A stretch of DNA of 43,543 nt from Gonapodya sp. JEL0774 (Eukaryota; Monoblepharomycota; Monoblepharidomycetes; Monoblepharidales; Gonapodyaceae): NCBI GenBank assembly GCA_027604505.1, contig JADIIX010000083.1, positions 55,523 through 99,065 of the forward strand, in the 5' to 3' direction. Of the stretch, positions 31,821 through 43,321 are shown one piece after another. Position 1 is the stretch's first letter; each line of letters opens with the position of its first letter. The position numbers and the translations under genes are program-made. Under the pieces are notes generated by a model. The model had not been told where the DNA came from. It made no database searches and saw only the letters and a program-made list of their open reading frames with translations.

Positions 31821-34800
31821 ATGTCTGTCATTTTCGAGGTCAACTATGGTCCACGCACCAAAATGGTGCTGTTTGGAGGTGAGTGGGAAGCAGATAAGAG
31901 GACGGGCGGGAGGGACCGAACAGCAGTGGTAGACAGGAAAGCGGAAGGTACTGGTGAAAGGCGAGGATAATGTGGAGGTGCCGGAGTACGTAAGACCTTA
32001 TGTTGCCGGATCTGGCGAGAGTTCTGAAACCGCTTGGTTACACAGAAAGCAGAAACAAGCAAGATATTCTAGCGAGTGAAGGAACACGGAAGTCTTCAGG
32101 CTGTGGAAGGATGAGGATGATCAAACACCATCATTTCAAACCACCCGATGATTGAAAAATGTGACTCTTTGGTCGCCCGTCGAGCGACAATACCTTGAAA
32201 GAGATGAGCACGGAGCATAAGTCTCAGTGTTCCAAGAGAAGTCGAAAACGGCGATGCTGGCGAGAGACCGTAACCTGGGTTCCTAACCCTCTAATGTCCA
32301 CAGAAAAACCGAAATCACTGAAAGAGTTCGAGGCCAAAGTCAGGTCAAAAATTGCAGACATTAAGAAAGATGAGAAGCTAGAGTTTGTCTATGCGGGTCG
32401 GGACTCAAGCCCAGTGGATCTTGAGGGTAGGTTTCTGGCACCTCCTCTCTTTTGATTTAATGCCGAATCCCCGTTCCTCCCCGTTTCCTCGTTTCGCCCC
32501 GTTTCCTCGGCTATGCAGAGGATGAGGACCTAGAGATTTTTCTCATCGAGTTTGCAGACGCTCCCAAAAAGGTATACCTCATCCGTGATGCCTACCCACT
32601 CCCACCGCACCTTTGTGGTCGACCCGGCGTCCGGTCACCGACTCCCAGTTCCCCATCCGCCATGAACTTTAGCAATGGGCCTGCAATGGCACCTGCCCCT
32701 ATCGTTCCAGCAACCATGAACGGCAATGGCAACGGACCTCGTGCGCCCTCGCCTCCTCCAATTCAAATACCTTCCCTGCCGCATCCAACCGAAAATCAAC
32801 CATTAGTCGTGAATTTGCCACCGGCACCGACCTCGAGACCCGCACCTCCTCCACTTGCCACCAACCCACCCCCACCCGTTAGCCCGCCTGCTCCCGCCGT
32901 TGCGCCCCCACCGGTACCTGCCGCAGCGCCTTCTTACCCTGTCCGCACCGACTCTTCCCTCCTTTCGAAAACTTCCTCGTCAACGGCGTCCTCCAACCCC
33001 TCCATTAACGGATCCAGCTCCGGGACAGCCGGCACATCGAAGACCAAAGATGCGGTACGATCCCGTCCCCCTTCGGATAATTACGAAGTGCGTGCATCTA
33101 TGGCGAACGGGAATGGAGGGGGTAGGAAGTCTCCTTCCCACGACGCCCGTGGTGGCAGCTATGCACCAGCTAAAGCGGACCTCGCACCTTCACGCACCTC
33201 CGCCCCCTCCCTCACTCCCCCTTCTGCTCCTGGGGGCACAACCTGGGGTGGTGAAATCCCACATTCTGTTGCCATCCATGCCCCAACGCAGCCCGTTTCT
33301 TTCAAACCTCCTGTGCTTCCTCTCCCCAACGGTAACACGATCCACACAGAGAGTGCGGGTGATAAAGGCGATAGACGACTCCAGCCTACGGAGCCCAACA
33401 ATGTTTGGGGGGGTATGTACACTTCAAGTAAGGTGGCGGACTTGCCCACCTCTCAGACGGTCTCTGAACTGATGAACACGAACGGACACTCAAATGGAAC
33501 ATCGTCAGCACCCCCGGCGGTCGCGGAGAACAAAGAGGCTGTTGAACAGTTCCGCAAGAAACTTCAGGAACAGGAACTACAGGGCAAGCTCGCAGAACAA
33601 TCCGCATTAGTGGTAGAGGCGGTTAAGAGCTCTTCAGACAATGCGAAGCACAAGAAGGGGCTTTCCAACTCGTCAACCGCAAGCGGTGGCGGGGGCGGCC
33701 TTATGATGGCACAAGCAGATAATGGGTACAGTGTTGGCAGTGCACGGCCCAAGAGTGTCCGCGACGCCAGCATGAAGTTAGGGGCTCCATCTTACACTGG
33801 TGAGTCGTCAAAGATCGTCTCACTGTTGCACGGGGCCAACAACTATGTTCATCTCCAAGGTCCGCCACCTCCAACTACTCCACCTCCCCCCACCGCTGCA
33901 CCTGCGGCCCCAGGTCCTTCGATAACCCCCTCAGGCCGGATTTTAATCGTGAACATCGCCTATCTTCCAATGAATCCCGACGAACTGGAGCTGCGGATCG
34001 GTGACAGACTGAGAGAGGATAAGTGGTATGACGATGGATGGAGTTTTGGGTGAGTGGAGTCTCGTTATATCAAGAAATTTCTTCGCATCTGAGAAAAAGG
34101 TGACATTCGCCACTCTACCAACGCCCTCGGACAGCACCAATCTCCAAAATAACCGGCAAGGTTTCTTCCCACAAGAGTTCGTTTCGCAAGCTCCTCCCCC
34201 ACCTCAGTTCGCACCCGCCGGTGCAGCAGCTAAAGCGGCGGCACAGGCACTTCAAGCATCCGGTGCGGCGAATAAAGTGCCTTCTAAAGGCACTGGTGGA
34301 CAAGGATACTCTCAGCCGCCGAAGGTCCAGCAGCCGCAGCAGCCGCAGCAGCCGCAGCAACCCCAGCAACAATGGAATCACCAGCAGAAGCCCAGCGGAG
34401 GTGGCGGAGGATCAAAGACGCCCGCCCCTCAGAGCATCAGAATTGGCAGTTTGTCCGCTAAGGCGCCAGTTGTGCCTGTGCAGAGTGCAGGTGGGTTGTA
34501 CTTTGTTGTTGGAGTTACATTTGAAGATGGGGTGCAGATGTACTGCGATAACTGGCGCTTATGAATCGGTACTTGATGTTCACACTTACTCTTCGTGGTA
34601 TCAGCCCCAACAGCACCCCTCTTCCGTGTCAAGATGGCGTATCAGTCAGTTCAGCCTGACGAACTTGACATACGCGTCGGTGACCGCGTGAGGGAGGACA
34701 AATGGTACGATGACGGCTGGAGTTACGGGTGAGGGTGACAACCAGCTCTGCTCCTATTTGTTGAGTATTCTCATTAAGTTCGTCATTCACTCTAGAACCA

Positions 34801-35136
34801 ACCTTGACACCTCCAAGCAAGGCTTTTACCCTCAGGAATTCGTCGCGCCACTGTCGTCAGCACCAACTGGCCCCCTTCCCGGACCTCCAGCTGCTGTTCC
34901 CAAGACGGGAGGGACCCAAATTCCTTCTTCACCACAGTACGATGGTCAGAGTACCGTAGAAGATGCGCCGTATAGGTAAGCAACATCGACTGGCAGTCAA
35001 GGGACTCCGATTTTGTGATTGTTCCAAACCACCCTTCCTCATTCTCTGACCGCAAAGCTTTACCAAGTCGCTCACACTATCGCAAGCGCCGCAGCCACCG
35101 AAGCAATCACAAGGCGGGTGGTTCAACAGGAGATAG
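31821..35136 (+). CDS. PB1-SH3-SH3 scaffold protein
   Basis: Exons 31821-31878, 32304-32426, 32519-34049, 34135-34490, 34605-34728, 34796-34975 and 35058-35136 give 816 aa. Residues 1-85 form a PB1 domain: MSVIFEVNYGPRTKMVLF, then KSLKEFEAKVRSKI, and an acidic OPCA-like end with EEDEDLEIFL. A long Pro/Ala/Ser-rich linker follows, with a short Gln/Glu helix. Two SH3 domains are at about 534-588 (ELELRIGDRLREDKWYDDGW then GFFPQEFV) and 697-749 (DELDIRVGDRVREDKW then QGFYPQEFV). Each SH3 is cut by a phase-2 intron after the same Gly, so they arose by duplication. PB1 and SH3 domains are interaction modules used in fungal polarity and oxidase complexes; the order here matches neither Bem1 nor NoxR. 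Intron 1 is unusually long (425 nt). Confidence 0.88.
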
Positions 35137-35744
35137 GAGGATCAGCCGAAAGAGTTGGTGAAGTGATGGTAGTGAGAGATGATGATAATTTGTGATACAT
35201 CGGTGTGTTTGAAGTTGAAGTAGGATATCGCAAATTGTGTTTTGGATGTTATTCTCCTTCAGAATTTCGGGTTCTGTATGTAGTTATTACACAAATCGAA
35301 ATGTGATCCCCACGTGCAATCGTTTTGAGTTCACCTGTAGACTCTTCTCCATATAAAGAGGTTATAAAGCAATCCCAGTCTCATGAGGGTGAAAAATTCG
35401 TTCCGATATTATGATATTTTCGACTCGGAAACGAACAAAACCACAACACGGCCGCGTGTGGAAGAACATTTGGGCTATCGCACCCGATGAGTTGAACTTA
35501 CAATTTACAGCAGTACGAGCCTCTCCGTCAGTGCACACCAGTTCCTCGCGCCAGTAAAAGCGTGGTAGCACGTGAGTGCGGTATGGTGTCATTGGTCATA
35601 TCTTTCACTACTGAGTCGACAGATGGTACTCTTATATGCCCAGCCAATAATCAACATACTTCGGTGGTACCCTTCTTCCGAGGATATCAACGATAATTAG
35701 ATTGCCCTTTCCAATAATGATGGACACGGACCGAGCTTCTATCC
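35137..35744. other. Convergent intergenic region
   Basis: 3' flanks of the PB1-SH3 gene and the chitin synthase gene. No coding exon, RNA gene or repeat recognised. Confidence 0.5.
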
Positions 35745-38700
35745 TCATACATCTCCATACTTGTCAGATACCTGAGGCTGGGCACGGCCAAACCTCGGGC
35801 GCTGAGCAACGAGATTTCCAACATCAATGTCATCCGGATCCTCTTTGTAGTCGAATGCCTGTTGTGTAAGTACTGTGTACGGAAAGCCGACTCAATAATT
35901 GCTCCAAATTCTACGAAATCATTCAGTACTCACAATAAACAGTCGCTCCAATGGTCTTTACCAAAGCGAAGAACGTGGTCGAAAAGAAGAGGAATCCAAG
36001 ATACTGTACCCCACTTCCGGCGTCCGTGTTAGTACCAGCATAGAGCACGCCCGGTACCGTTAAGGCGATGATCAGGAACAAATTCGAAAGCATCCACACG
36101 AGCACGAGCATTGTGCGGAAGTATTTTTTGTCGTCTTCGGCTTTGTCTTTTGCAGCTGCATCTGCTTTCTTCCGCTTCTCTTCAGCTGAGAGTTCAACTG
36201 GCTTTACCATTTCCGTGTAAAGCTTGTCATATGCCTTGTTGGCCTCATCTCTCTTGTTCTCGTCTGGCACTTCAAGCAAAACTTCCTCCTTCTTCCCGCC
36301 CACATTGGTGGGATCATCCTTCTTCTTAGCAGAGGCAAGAGCATGATCATCCTTGTCCGCACCCTTGGTACCCCAGGAGATATCGTGGGTGTTGCAGTAA
36401 GCGTAAACTGATGAGGAAAGAAATTATTAAGTATAAAGAAGGACAGTCGGCAAACGATGGCCAGTTCACCTTGCATCATGTTCGCGTAAAATGGTGTGAG
36501 AATCATATACTGAACCGCGGGTGGGACAGAAAAAGAGCCTTAACAGAAGAATACTTCTACTTTGCTCCATTTCACCGTACCTGAGGAAAGCTGTTGAACA
36601 TATGCCATGGGTCCAGAAAAGCGAAACTCATGATGAACCAAAGACCATAAGTTGAAGCTAACGAGACAACAATGTTGCGGAAGTTAGAATCCTGCGATAC
36701 GACACGTACGGTTAGTATACAAAGGTGCCTAGAAGAGAACAACAGCACAAGCACGAACTCGGAGAAGCGCTCCACCGAGGGTCGTGTTGCCTATTGCGAT
36801 TTCGTCCTTCACGTTGATGATGGCCTTTGCGACTCCAAAGAAGATCATGTATATCAGGAGAACCATGATGAAGGCCCAAGCGATGGTGCAAACAAGACTG
36901 ATGGTCTTCGCGCCATCAGGACGATTACCCATTGAAAGAACTTAGTAAACCAAGTATTGTTGGCAATGGGTACATCACAAATTGAAACCATTGTGACCGA
37001 TACTCACTAAATTGAGTGACGATTAAAACTAAATAAAGGCCCTTCAAGGGTTCTGCAATCCAATAACCACCCTTGCCGAATGCACCCGTACCGTTACAGT
37101 TATCATATTCTGCCTGTGTCGTTCCGCACGAGTTAAGTTGAACAACGAAGTAGAACACCAGGTAAAAGTTTGCCTGAAAACAAAAAGTCTGCGGTGAGAT
37201 AAACGCTAACAATGCAAACCGATATTGGGAATACTTCTCACCAATGTGAACCATGCGAAAATTTGAACCAAAAGGTTATAAAGCGTCTCAAATACAAACA
37301 TGGTCTTCCGCCACGTAGTGTGAGATGATCGGAAAATGTCGCGCCAGTTCCAGATTGCGTAAAGGGCGGCAAAAGTAGATCCGTTCAGCCAACGACGCCG
37401 TTGCTTAATGAGCTCGGGAATGGCATCGGGAACATCGGTTTCAGCGCCAGATGTGCGCTCGTAGCGAAGAACCCATGCCTCATCTTTCTTCGACACAAGT
37501 TCGAAACAGAGAATCCGATCCTCGGCTTCAAGGATTTCAAAAGAATTGAGCACTCCCAACCGAATGAAGCAACAAACTTCGCAAACACCAACCGAGGTAC
37601 ATGTTGTTGACAAATGTGCCTTGGGACGAAATGATTAATTTAAAGGTCATCAAGTGCGGCGTTTCGGTTACTAGCGTTTCGGTACTGACTGCCTTGCAAC
37701 TTTCCACTGTGTAAAAGTTCTCCCTTGAAGTAAGACTGAAGTGGTCCGGTGGGATTACCATTACTATCACGAGTGTTCGACTGGAGAGCAGCGTAGCGGT
37801 AAGCAGAGAAGGCGCCAGGGAGCACGGAAATGTAACCGAAGGCTGATTCCAGAGGTTTGTCGAGAATGTTTGATATTTTCTAGGTCGTGTGCATTGTCAG
37901 ATTACTCAAGACCGTAAGATGCACCACCGTAACACTCACGTATTCGAAATTCTGAGCTGCCACCAACGGATTCAAAGCATTCTGCCAGTAGGGACCCAGC
38001 TCGGCACGAATCTCTCCGCAGGCACCTCCCACGTTTGGGTGCCTGTCGAACACACGCCACAAATGGTACACAGCTTTGTCCATTGGACGGGTTCCAACAT
38101 CGAGAAGAATAGTAACCTTTGGCCTAGTCAATGGGAAGAACAACTCGTAATTCAGCTTCGTCCACCGAAGTACAGAATTTGGTGATGTCAATGACTCCCT
38201 CATACGCACTGTAGAATGGGGCACAGAGCATTAAAGAACCATCTGTGTGAATTAATCTTCTTCCCATTCGCCTCCTTGAGGACGAAGATGACCTGGATGG
38301 GTACAGTCTGTTGTAGCCGCATATCTTCGTCCACCATGACCTGCGTGGTGTATTCGAAGATGTGGGCGGTGACCTTTGACTGGTCTGTCAAGTCGTCGAC
38401 CGTGTGTTTGTTGGGGACCTCGCCGACCATAACGCCTTCTTGGTAGACCCCCAAAAGGCCGAGGAGTGCTTGTGTTTGTTTGTTGATGGCACTCCGGCCA
38501 TCCGACACGACCACGACGACAATCTTCTTCCACGAATCAGGACCCCAGGTGGCATTCTTGGTCTTTTGCATCATGTAGGTGATGTTACCGACTACTCCGG
38601 CCCACGATTTGGCAAACAATTCAGGTGATTCATTGTACATCGTGCAACCTAGAAGAAATGTTCCAGAAGCAAGCTCAACAACCTTACAAAAATCGCAATT

Positions 38701-39145
38701 TTTCAACAGAAGAAGAACACGAACAGATGGCAAGTTCGATCTGACGGGGAGTCGAGTGCTCCTTTGGTCGCAAAGTGAAGCCCTCTTTTTGGAAATCATC
38801 CGGATCACAAGCGGGCGCTGGAAAACAGGAAATATAGAGTCCATGATTATAAACTTTCCCGCAGAAGTGTCCAATTGCAGAGTTCTCACCAGTATATCGT
38901 AGATACTCCGTCTCCCATCCCGTCAACTGTGCTCCCTCGATAAGTTTTGGTGGTACCCGCACATCCACCTGAAGATTGCCTTTAGGAGTCAAGGCAAAAG
39001 ACTTCCTAGTCTTGGAGCGCGCAAACCCTGGTGCAGGTGCGGTTGGGGCAGCGAGGAACTGGCTCTGAGTCCCTCCACTTTGAGGCACCGTGTAGACCGT
39101 GTCGTCGGCGGGATACTGTGAAGCAGGTGCTGCAGGAGCTGCCAT
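35745..39145 (-). CDS. CHS: Chitin synthase, division 1 (class I-III type)
   Basis: Thirteen exons: 38890-39145, 38725-38817, 38210-38648, 37940-38123, 37690-37879, 37593-37619, 37242-37525, 37008-37173, 36759-36940, 36581-36691, 36470-36509, 35934-36407 and 35745-35872; 857 aa. It transfers GlcNAc from UDP-GlcNAc to growing chitin at the plasma membrane. Visible family motifs: TMYNE (about 119-123), LLDVGT (269-274), [34 protein letters not shown] (438-442), [13 protein letters not shown] and SWGTKG (668-673). Several membrane segments follow QRRRW, including [19 protein letters not shown] and [20 protein letters not shown]. Start ATG 39145 follows an acceptor-like cag, so a 5' UTR intron is possible. 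Exon 6 is only 27 nt. Three donors are non-standard (GTTCGT twice, GTCAGT once). Flanked by two PB1-domain genes. Confidence 0.95.
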
Positions 39146-39703
39146 TGCGAGTTGCTGCAAATGGCAGAGTCTTCCGATTCCGGGTCGCGAGAGTGAAAGG
39201 GACAGGAAATATTCAAGCCCGCCATCAGCACAGCAAGGATGTATGTATTGGCAAGGTCACCAGAAAACAGAGCCATACTTGCGAGTTTCCCAAAGCTGAA
39301 AGTGGACGATCCCTCACGTCGTTGTTACTCGTTGATTCCCAAACTATGATATATGTGCTCGCCACATCAGCCACTCAGTCGGATACACACAGAAGTAAGC
39401 CCTTCACCACACAACAAAATAGAAAAAAGAGTTCTTCGGAAGCAAGCAGTATTCGGGTACGCTCGCCCGAACACCAGAAGGCCAGAATGTAGAGTTCAGA
39501 TAAAGGTAAGAGAACTTGAAACCTTTTTTCTTATGCATGAAATTATTGCAACCACAAACCGGCTCAGTCTGCCTTCAACGTCCCTTCGCACCCTTCTCAA
39601 AAACGGAACAATACCATATTGATTGAGATTACACAAAATTTCTTCCGCTTTTAGCTCATTGCACAGATATCTGGCTCTAAGACGAGTGTCCAAAGCCTCA
39701 CTT
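39146..39703. other. Intergenic region upstream of chitin synthase
   Basis: Promoter side of the chitin synthase gene and 3' flank of the small PB1 gene, same orientation. No coding exon recognised. Confidence 0.5.
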
Positions 39704-41387
39704 TCAGAGACGCTTGTTTAGTGGGGGAGGAGGACCGCTGAGTTCCATATTCCCCAAATGCCCCACATTCTGAGGATCAGGTGAGACAGGGGGGTGCTGT
39801 GGTGGACCGGACTGTTTAATCTGGCTGTCATTGGCAATTCGGTTCATCCCTTTGAGGAGAGGTGGTGGGCCTGATGGCTCTGTTCGAGTTATCATGTTCA
39901 ACAATGGTGGGGGACCAGAGGGTTCCATGCTGAGATGTTAGCGAGAGAGAGAGTAAGTGTAATCTGCTGTTGAGTTTCGTGCAAATCCTTCATTGTTATG
40001 GGTCATATGAGAGGATACGCGGAGGACCGCGAAAGAAATGAATAATTGAGAGGAGATTTAGATGGACAAGAACGCTCGAAAGAATGACCAAGAAATCTGT
40101 TTTGTGAGCGGCTCACCGCGGAATGATTCCCGCGCCCGAAGGCGAACACTCCAAACGAGGAGTGTTCGAGCAGCTGGATGAAACATCTCATGACTCACAG
40201 TATAGATTATCCAATTTTGCCCAGTTGAATATCGTTTCAGAACGAGAGTTCTTCACTCCAATGGGAGGAGCCTGGAGGAGTCAAGGATTCTGAGGATGAA
40301 GAGTGCCCTGTTCCTTCACAAAAATATCTTCGATACTCAAATCGTCTTATATACGCGGTATGATGATACGTCGACTGAGTAGCCAAAATATTAATTCTCA
40401 TGGAAATATTTCCCCGTATTTTCATAAACCTTTCCACAAACAATTGACGATCTCGCGAGAGTAGAGCCCGCTTTGAAGTCTTGGAAAGTTCGATACCCAT
40501 TTTACCTTCTTAACCTTGGTGGTGGTCCTGATTGCTCTGTACCTCCTGGACCTCCCATTGGCCTTCCCACACGTGGTGGTGCACCAGACGTTTCAGTGTT
40601 CCCACCGAGCGCTCGATTAATGCGGGGTGGGGGCCCTGAAAGTTGCGTGGGGTCCGGGTGGGGTGGCCTGCCACCACCGAGACGGGGCGGGGGACCAGAT
40701 TTGTCGGCGTCCACGCCCGCGGCGGGTGCGGCATGCGAACGGGGCGGTGGTTTGTCGTCGTCAACCGGAATATCACGGCTGACACTAGAGTTTTGCTGTA
40801 TTAAAAACCCAGAAAGGAGTGGACCAGAATGATGGAGCGATTGTGGTCAACAAGGTCAACGTTTCAGAAACAAACAAAACACAGAACAAGAACTGTACCT
40901 TCAGGTTAAATATTTTTGGGTTCTGCTCTTTCAGCGCCGTCATCGCGAGTGTCAGGTCCTCGTCGTCTTTCGACCAAGAAATGGAAAGAAAGAGGGAATG
41001 CTCATGTGACCATGATGGTCTCTCCCCAGTAATCACAGCTTTCCAAACAAACGAATACCTTCTACGGCCACAAAGTCACCACTTTGATTCTTGTATTCTA
41101 GAGCGAGAGAGTCCCCGCATTGAGGAATCTTCTTCTTTATGGCAACGATTAGGTCGTCAAGTTTCGGAGATCCTTTGACCACAGAAACATAATGAATACA
41201 GCAGTTAACCACATAGCAAAGTGCTCCAGGTTTAGCAGAGTACGCGAAGCGCAGTAGGGGGAGGTACCCATATCTCTGAGACGCCTATTCCTGCCCTCGC
41301 TAACCAAGACCCACCAGCAAATGGGAACAACTCCGCCTTAGGCGAGCCATTGACTTCATATCGAATCTGGAAAACAATTTCGGACAT
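39704..41387 (-). CDS. Small PB1-domain protein with SGPPP repeats
   Basis: Exons 41315-41387, 41059-41172, 40899-40966, 40506-40795 and 39704-39929 give 256 aa. Residues 1-87 are a PB1 domain: MSEIVFQIRYEVNGSPKAEL, then SPKLDDLIVAIKKKI, ALEYKNQSGDFVAVE and DDEDLTLAM (an OPCA-like acidic end). The remainder is proline-rich, with about eight copies of SGPPP(R/L)(L/I/V), mostly preceded by an acidic or Gln residue a few positions earlier. Both PB1 introns fall at the same positions and phase 1 as in the PB1-SH3-SH3 gene at 31821. Proline-rich repeats of this kind are possible SH3 or profilin ligands; no test is possible here. The last intron is unusually long (576 nt) and holds three inverted repeats. 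Confidence 0.83.
40104..40168. repeat. Three consecutive inverted repeats inside an intron
   Basis: Palindrome GTGAGC-g-GCTCAC at 40104-40116; imperfect hairpin CGCGGAAT with ATTCCCGCG at 40117-40134; perfect 10-bp stem CGAACACTCC, loop aaacga, GGAGTGTTCG at 40143-40168. All lie in the 576-nt last intron of the SGPPP protein gene. Confidence 0.75.
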
Positions 41388-41562
41388 GTTGCGTACCCTC
41401 TGTTTGGGTTGCAGGTGAGATGCGAAAGGAGAGGGAACTCCAAGGAAGTTGGGCCATTTGGAGGCACACTACCAAATCAACCCTACACACATATTGGCGA
41501 CAAGGGGCTGATATCCGATACAAGGCGGCAAGGGAAGATTTCCATTCTCTCTTGACCTATAG

Positions 41563-43321
41563 CTACAGCCTGTACTCAGCCCCCTTCTCATACTCCACAA
41601 CATTGTCGAGGGTCCCGATCTTTTCGATGAGGATTTGCACTCTATCACCATGCCTGATCCACACTTTCGGGTTCCTCGCGACACCGACTCCAGATGGGGT
41701 TCCGGTCATAATAATGGTGCCAGGGACGAGGGTTGTACCTTGGTGAGAACAAATCCATTGTTGCAAGATGCGGGCGGATGCGAACGTGAAAACACCACAC
41801 TGACCTTGACTAAGAAACGAAACCAGCTCAGCCACACCGAAAATCATGTCCGCCGTGTTCGAATCCTGCATGGTCTCTCCGTTAAGCACAGTGCGCAGTC
41901 GCAAAGTTTGTGGGTCCTGGATCACACTACTGGAAACGATTTGCGGTCCGATTGGAGCGAAATTGTCCTGCGTTCCGGTGAACGAATGATAATTATCATT
42001 TGACCACAAGAGATATTCTGTACGCGCTCCATCTCTTCGTCGAGTACTGTGGGAAAACAGGTACCCCACTCTGTTCCGCGCCTGGCTTTCTTACCTACCA
42101 TGCCCTGAAAATAACCAACGGAGAGTGAGAACCATCGGGCGACATACAAGACCTTCACAAGAATCGCACTTTTCCAAAATTGAATTGTCCACCACATGCG
42201 CGTTGCCAAACCCGAGCAGAGAGATCACTGGGAAGTTGTGCATATAGACGAGGAAATGAAAATCAACGTGCATGCTGAAAAATGCACTTTCGAAGCACAA
42301 GCAAGGAGCTTGCCACTCGACTTACTTGCCACATGTGTATCCAAGAACGTGTTCGAGAGCCTGGATACTCAAATTTCGGCACGTCAGTTATTGGCACATG
42401 TATATGAAATGCCTTAGTATGTCGTACTTTCTCTTTTGGAATATTTGTACCCTTCTTGCCGATGACGACAGTGAGCTAGGAACAGAAGGTTAGCAAAAAC
42501 GAAATCCTTCTTCTGTTCACTTTTATCACGAACCTCACACTCATAATCCATCTGTTCATCGTTGACGATCTTGGGCAGAACAATTTTACCCGGTCCAGCA
42601 AGGGCGTTGAGGTTCTTCGCGAAGAGGACAGGGTGGGCCGGGATCTGAGACTTTAGACGTGGTGGTAATATTCGTCATTGTAATGAGCGAAATAGAGCGG
42701 AAGCGGCGGCACACAGGGTTCGGAAATATGTATGGAGGAACTTTGTACCTTGGTCTCGTTCGCGTGGGCATGATAATTTAGGCCAATACACCAAATCACC
42801 GGGACGGACTCTAGTGGAGAGAGAAGCTGTGGAATATCGGCGGAAAAAGCGTGTGATAAGCTTCTGTCAAGACTTTGTAACAGCAGCATGCAACTAGTCC
42901 CAGCCGCCACGGTGAATTTCATCAACCAAGGGGGATATCAGTTTAGGCCCCGAAGCTCACCTTCTTGACAGTCAACGTGAGAGAGCCGACTTTGCCTTCG
43001 AGCAGTCCACCAGTGATTTGTTTCGCCTTGATGGGCTTGGATTCATCGAGAGAACCATCGGCAGTTAGGGAAGTGTCAAGCGGTTCCCCTGAGTGGATGC
43101 CACCTTTGAGTTAAAAAATCCACACACACAGATAGCAAAGAGTCGTGGAAGAGCGATGCGACATCGGGTGAGAGGGGCGGTTGGAGGATGCGGCCAACAA
43201 CGGAAGCAAAAGCACGACAGATATCTCAGAATCAAAGTATTGGCAAGCACCATGATCGGAAGTGCAGCAACTGACCCTCAACAGCTTCAAATCGGATCAA
43301 GCGCTTCCAGTTGGGTGCCAT
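41563..43321 (-). CDS. Fumarylacetoacetate hydrolase family enzyme (FAHD-type)
   Basis: Ten exons: 43276-43321, 42961-43103, 42749-42826, 42534-42644, 42428-42475, 42326-42360, 42170-42227, 42099-42104, 41805-41967 and 41563-41738; 287 aa, normal for FAHD2-like proteins. Motifs: CIGLNYHAHANE, LFAKNLNALAGPG, DYECELTVVIGK (metal ligands E124 and E126), GNDLSARVWQ (D155), DNFAPIGPQIVSS, DSNTADMIF and the glycine-rich TLVPGTIIMTGTPSGVGV. The family hydrolyses, decarboxylates or isomerises acylpyruvates or related dicarbonyls with Mg; the exact substrate cannot be told from sequence. No obvious mitochondrial presequence. The 6-nt exon 42099-42104 (GGCATG, coding Gly-Met) is needed to join FNFGK to DNFAPIGP at family length. 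Donors GTCAGT and GTTCGT occur. Confidence 0.93.
42099..42104 (-). other. 6-nt microexon
   Basis: On the minus strand ttattttcag-GGCATG-gtaggtaag: strong acceptor and donor flank six bases, phase 0 on both sides. Without it the two residues between GK and DNFAPIGP, present in related enzymes, would be missing. Confidence 0.7.

Noticed and set aside
31821-35136. Assignment as Bem1 or NoxR/p67phox
   Set aside because: Domain order is PB1 first and SH3 domains last, with no PX domain or TPRs.
40237-40500. 87-codon minus-strand open frame in the long intron of the SGPPP gene
   Set aside because: The joined exons on both sides continue the SGPPP pattern in phase; this frame would interrupt it and has no known motif.
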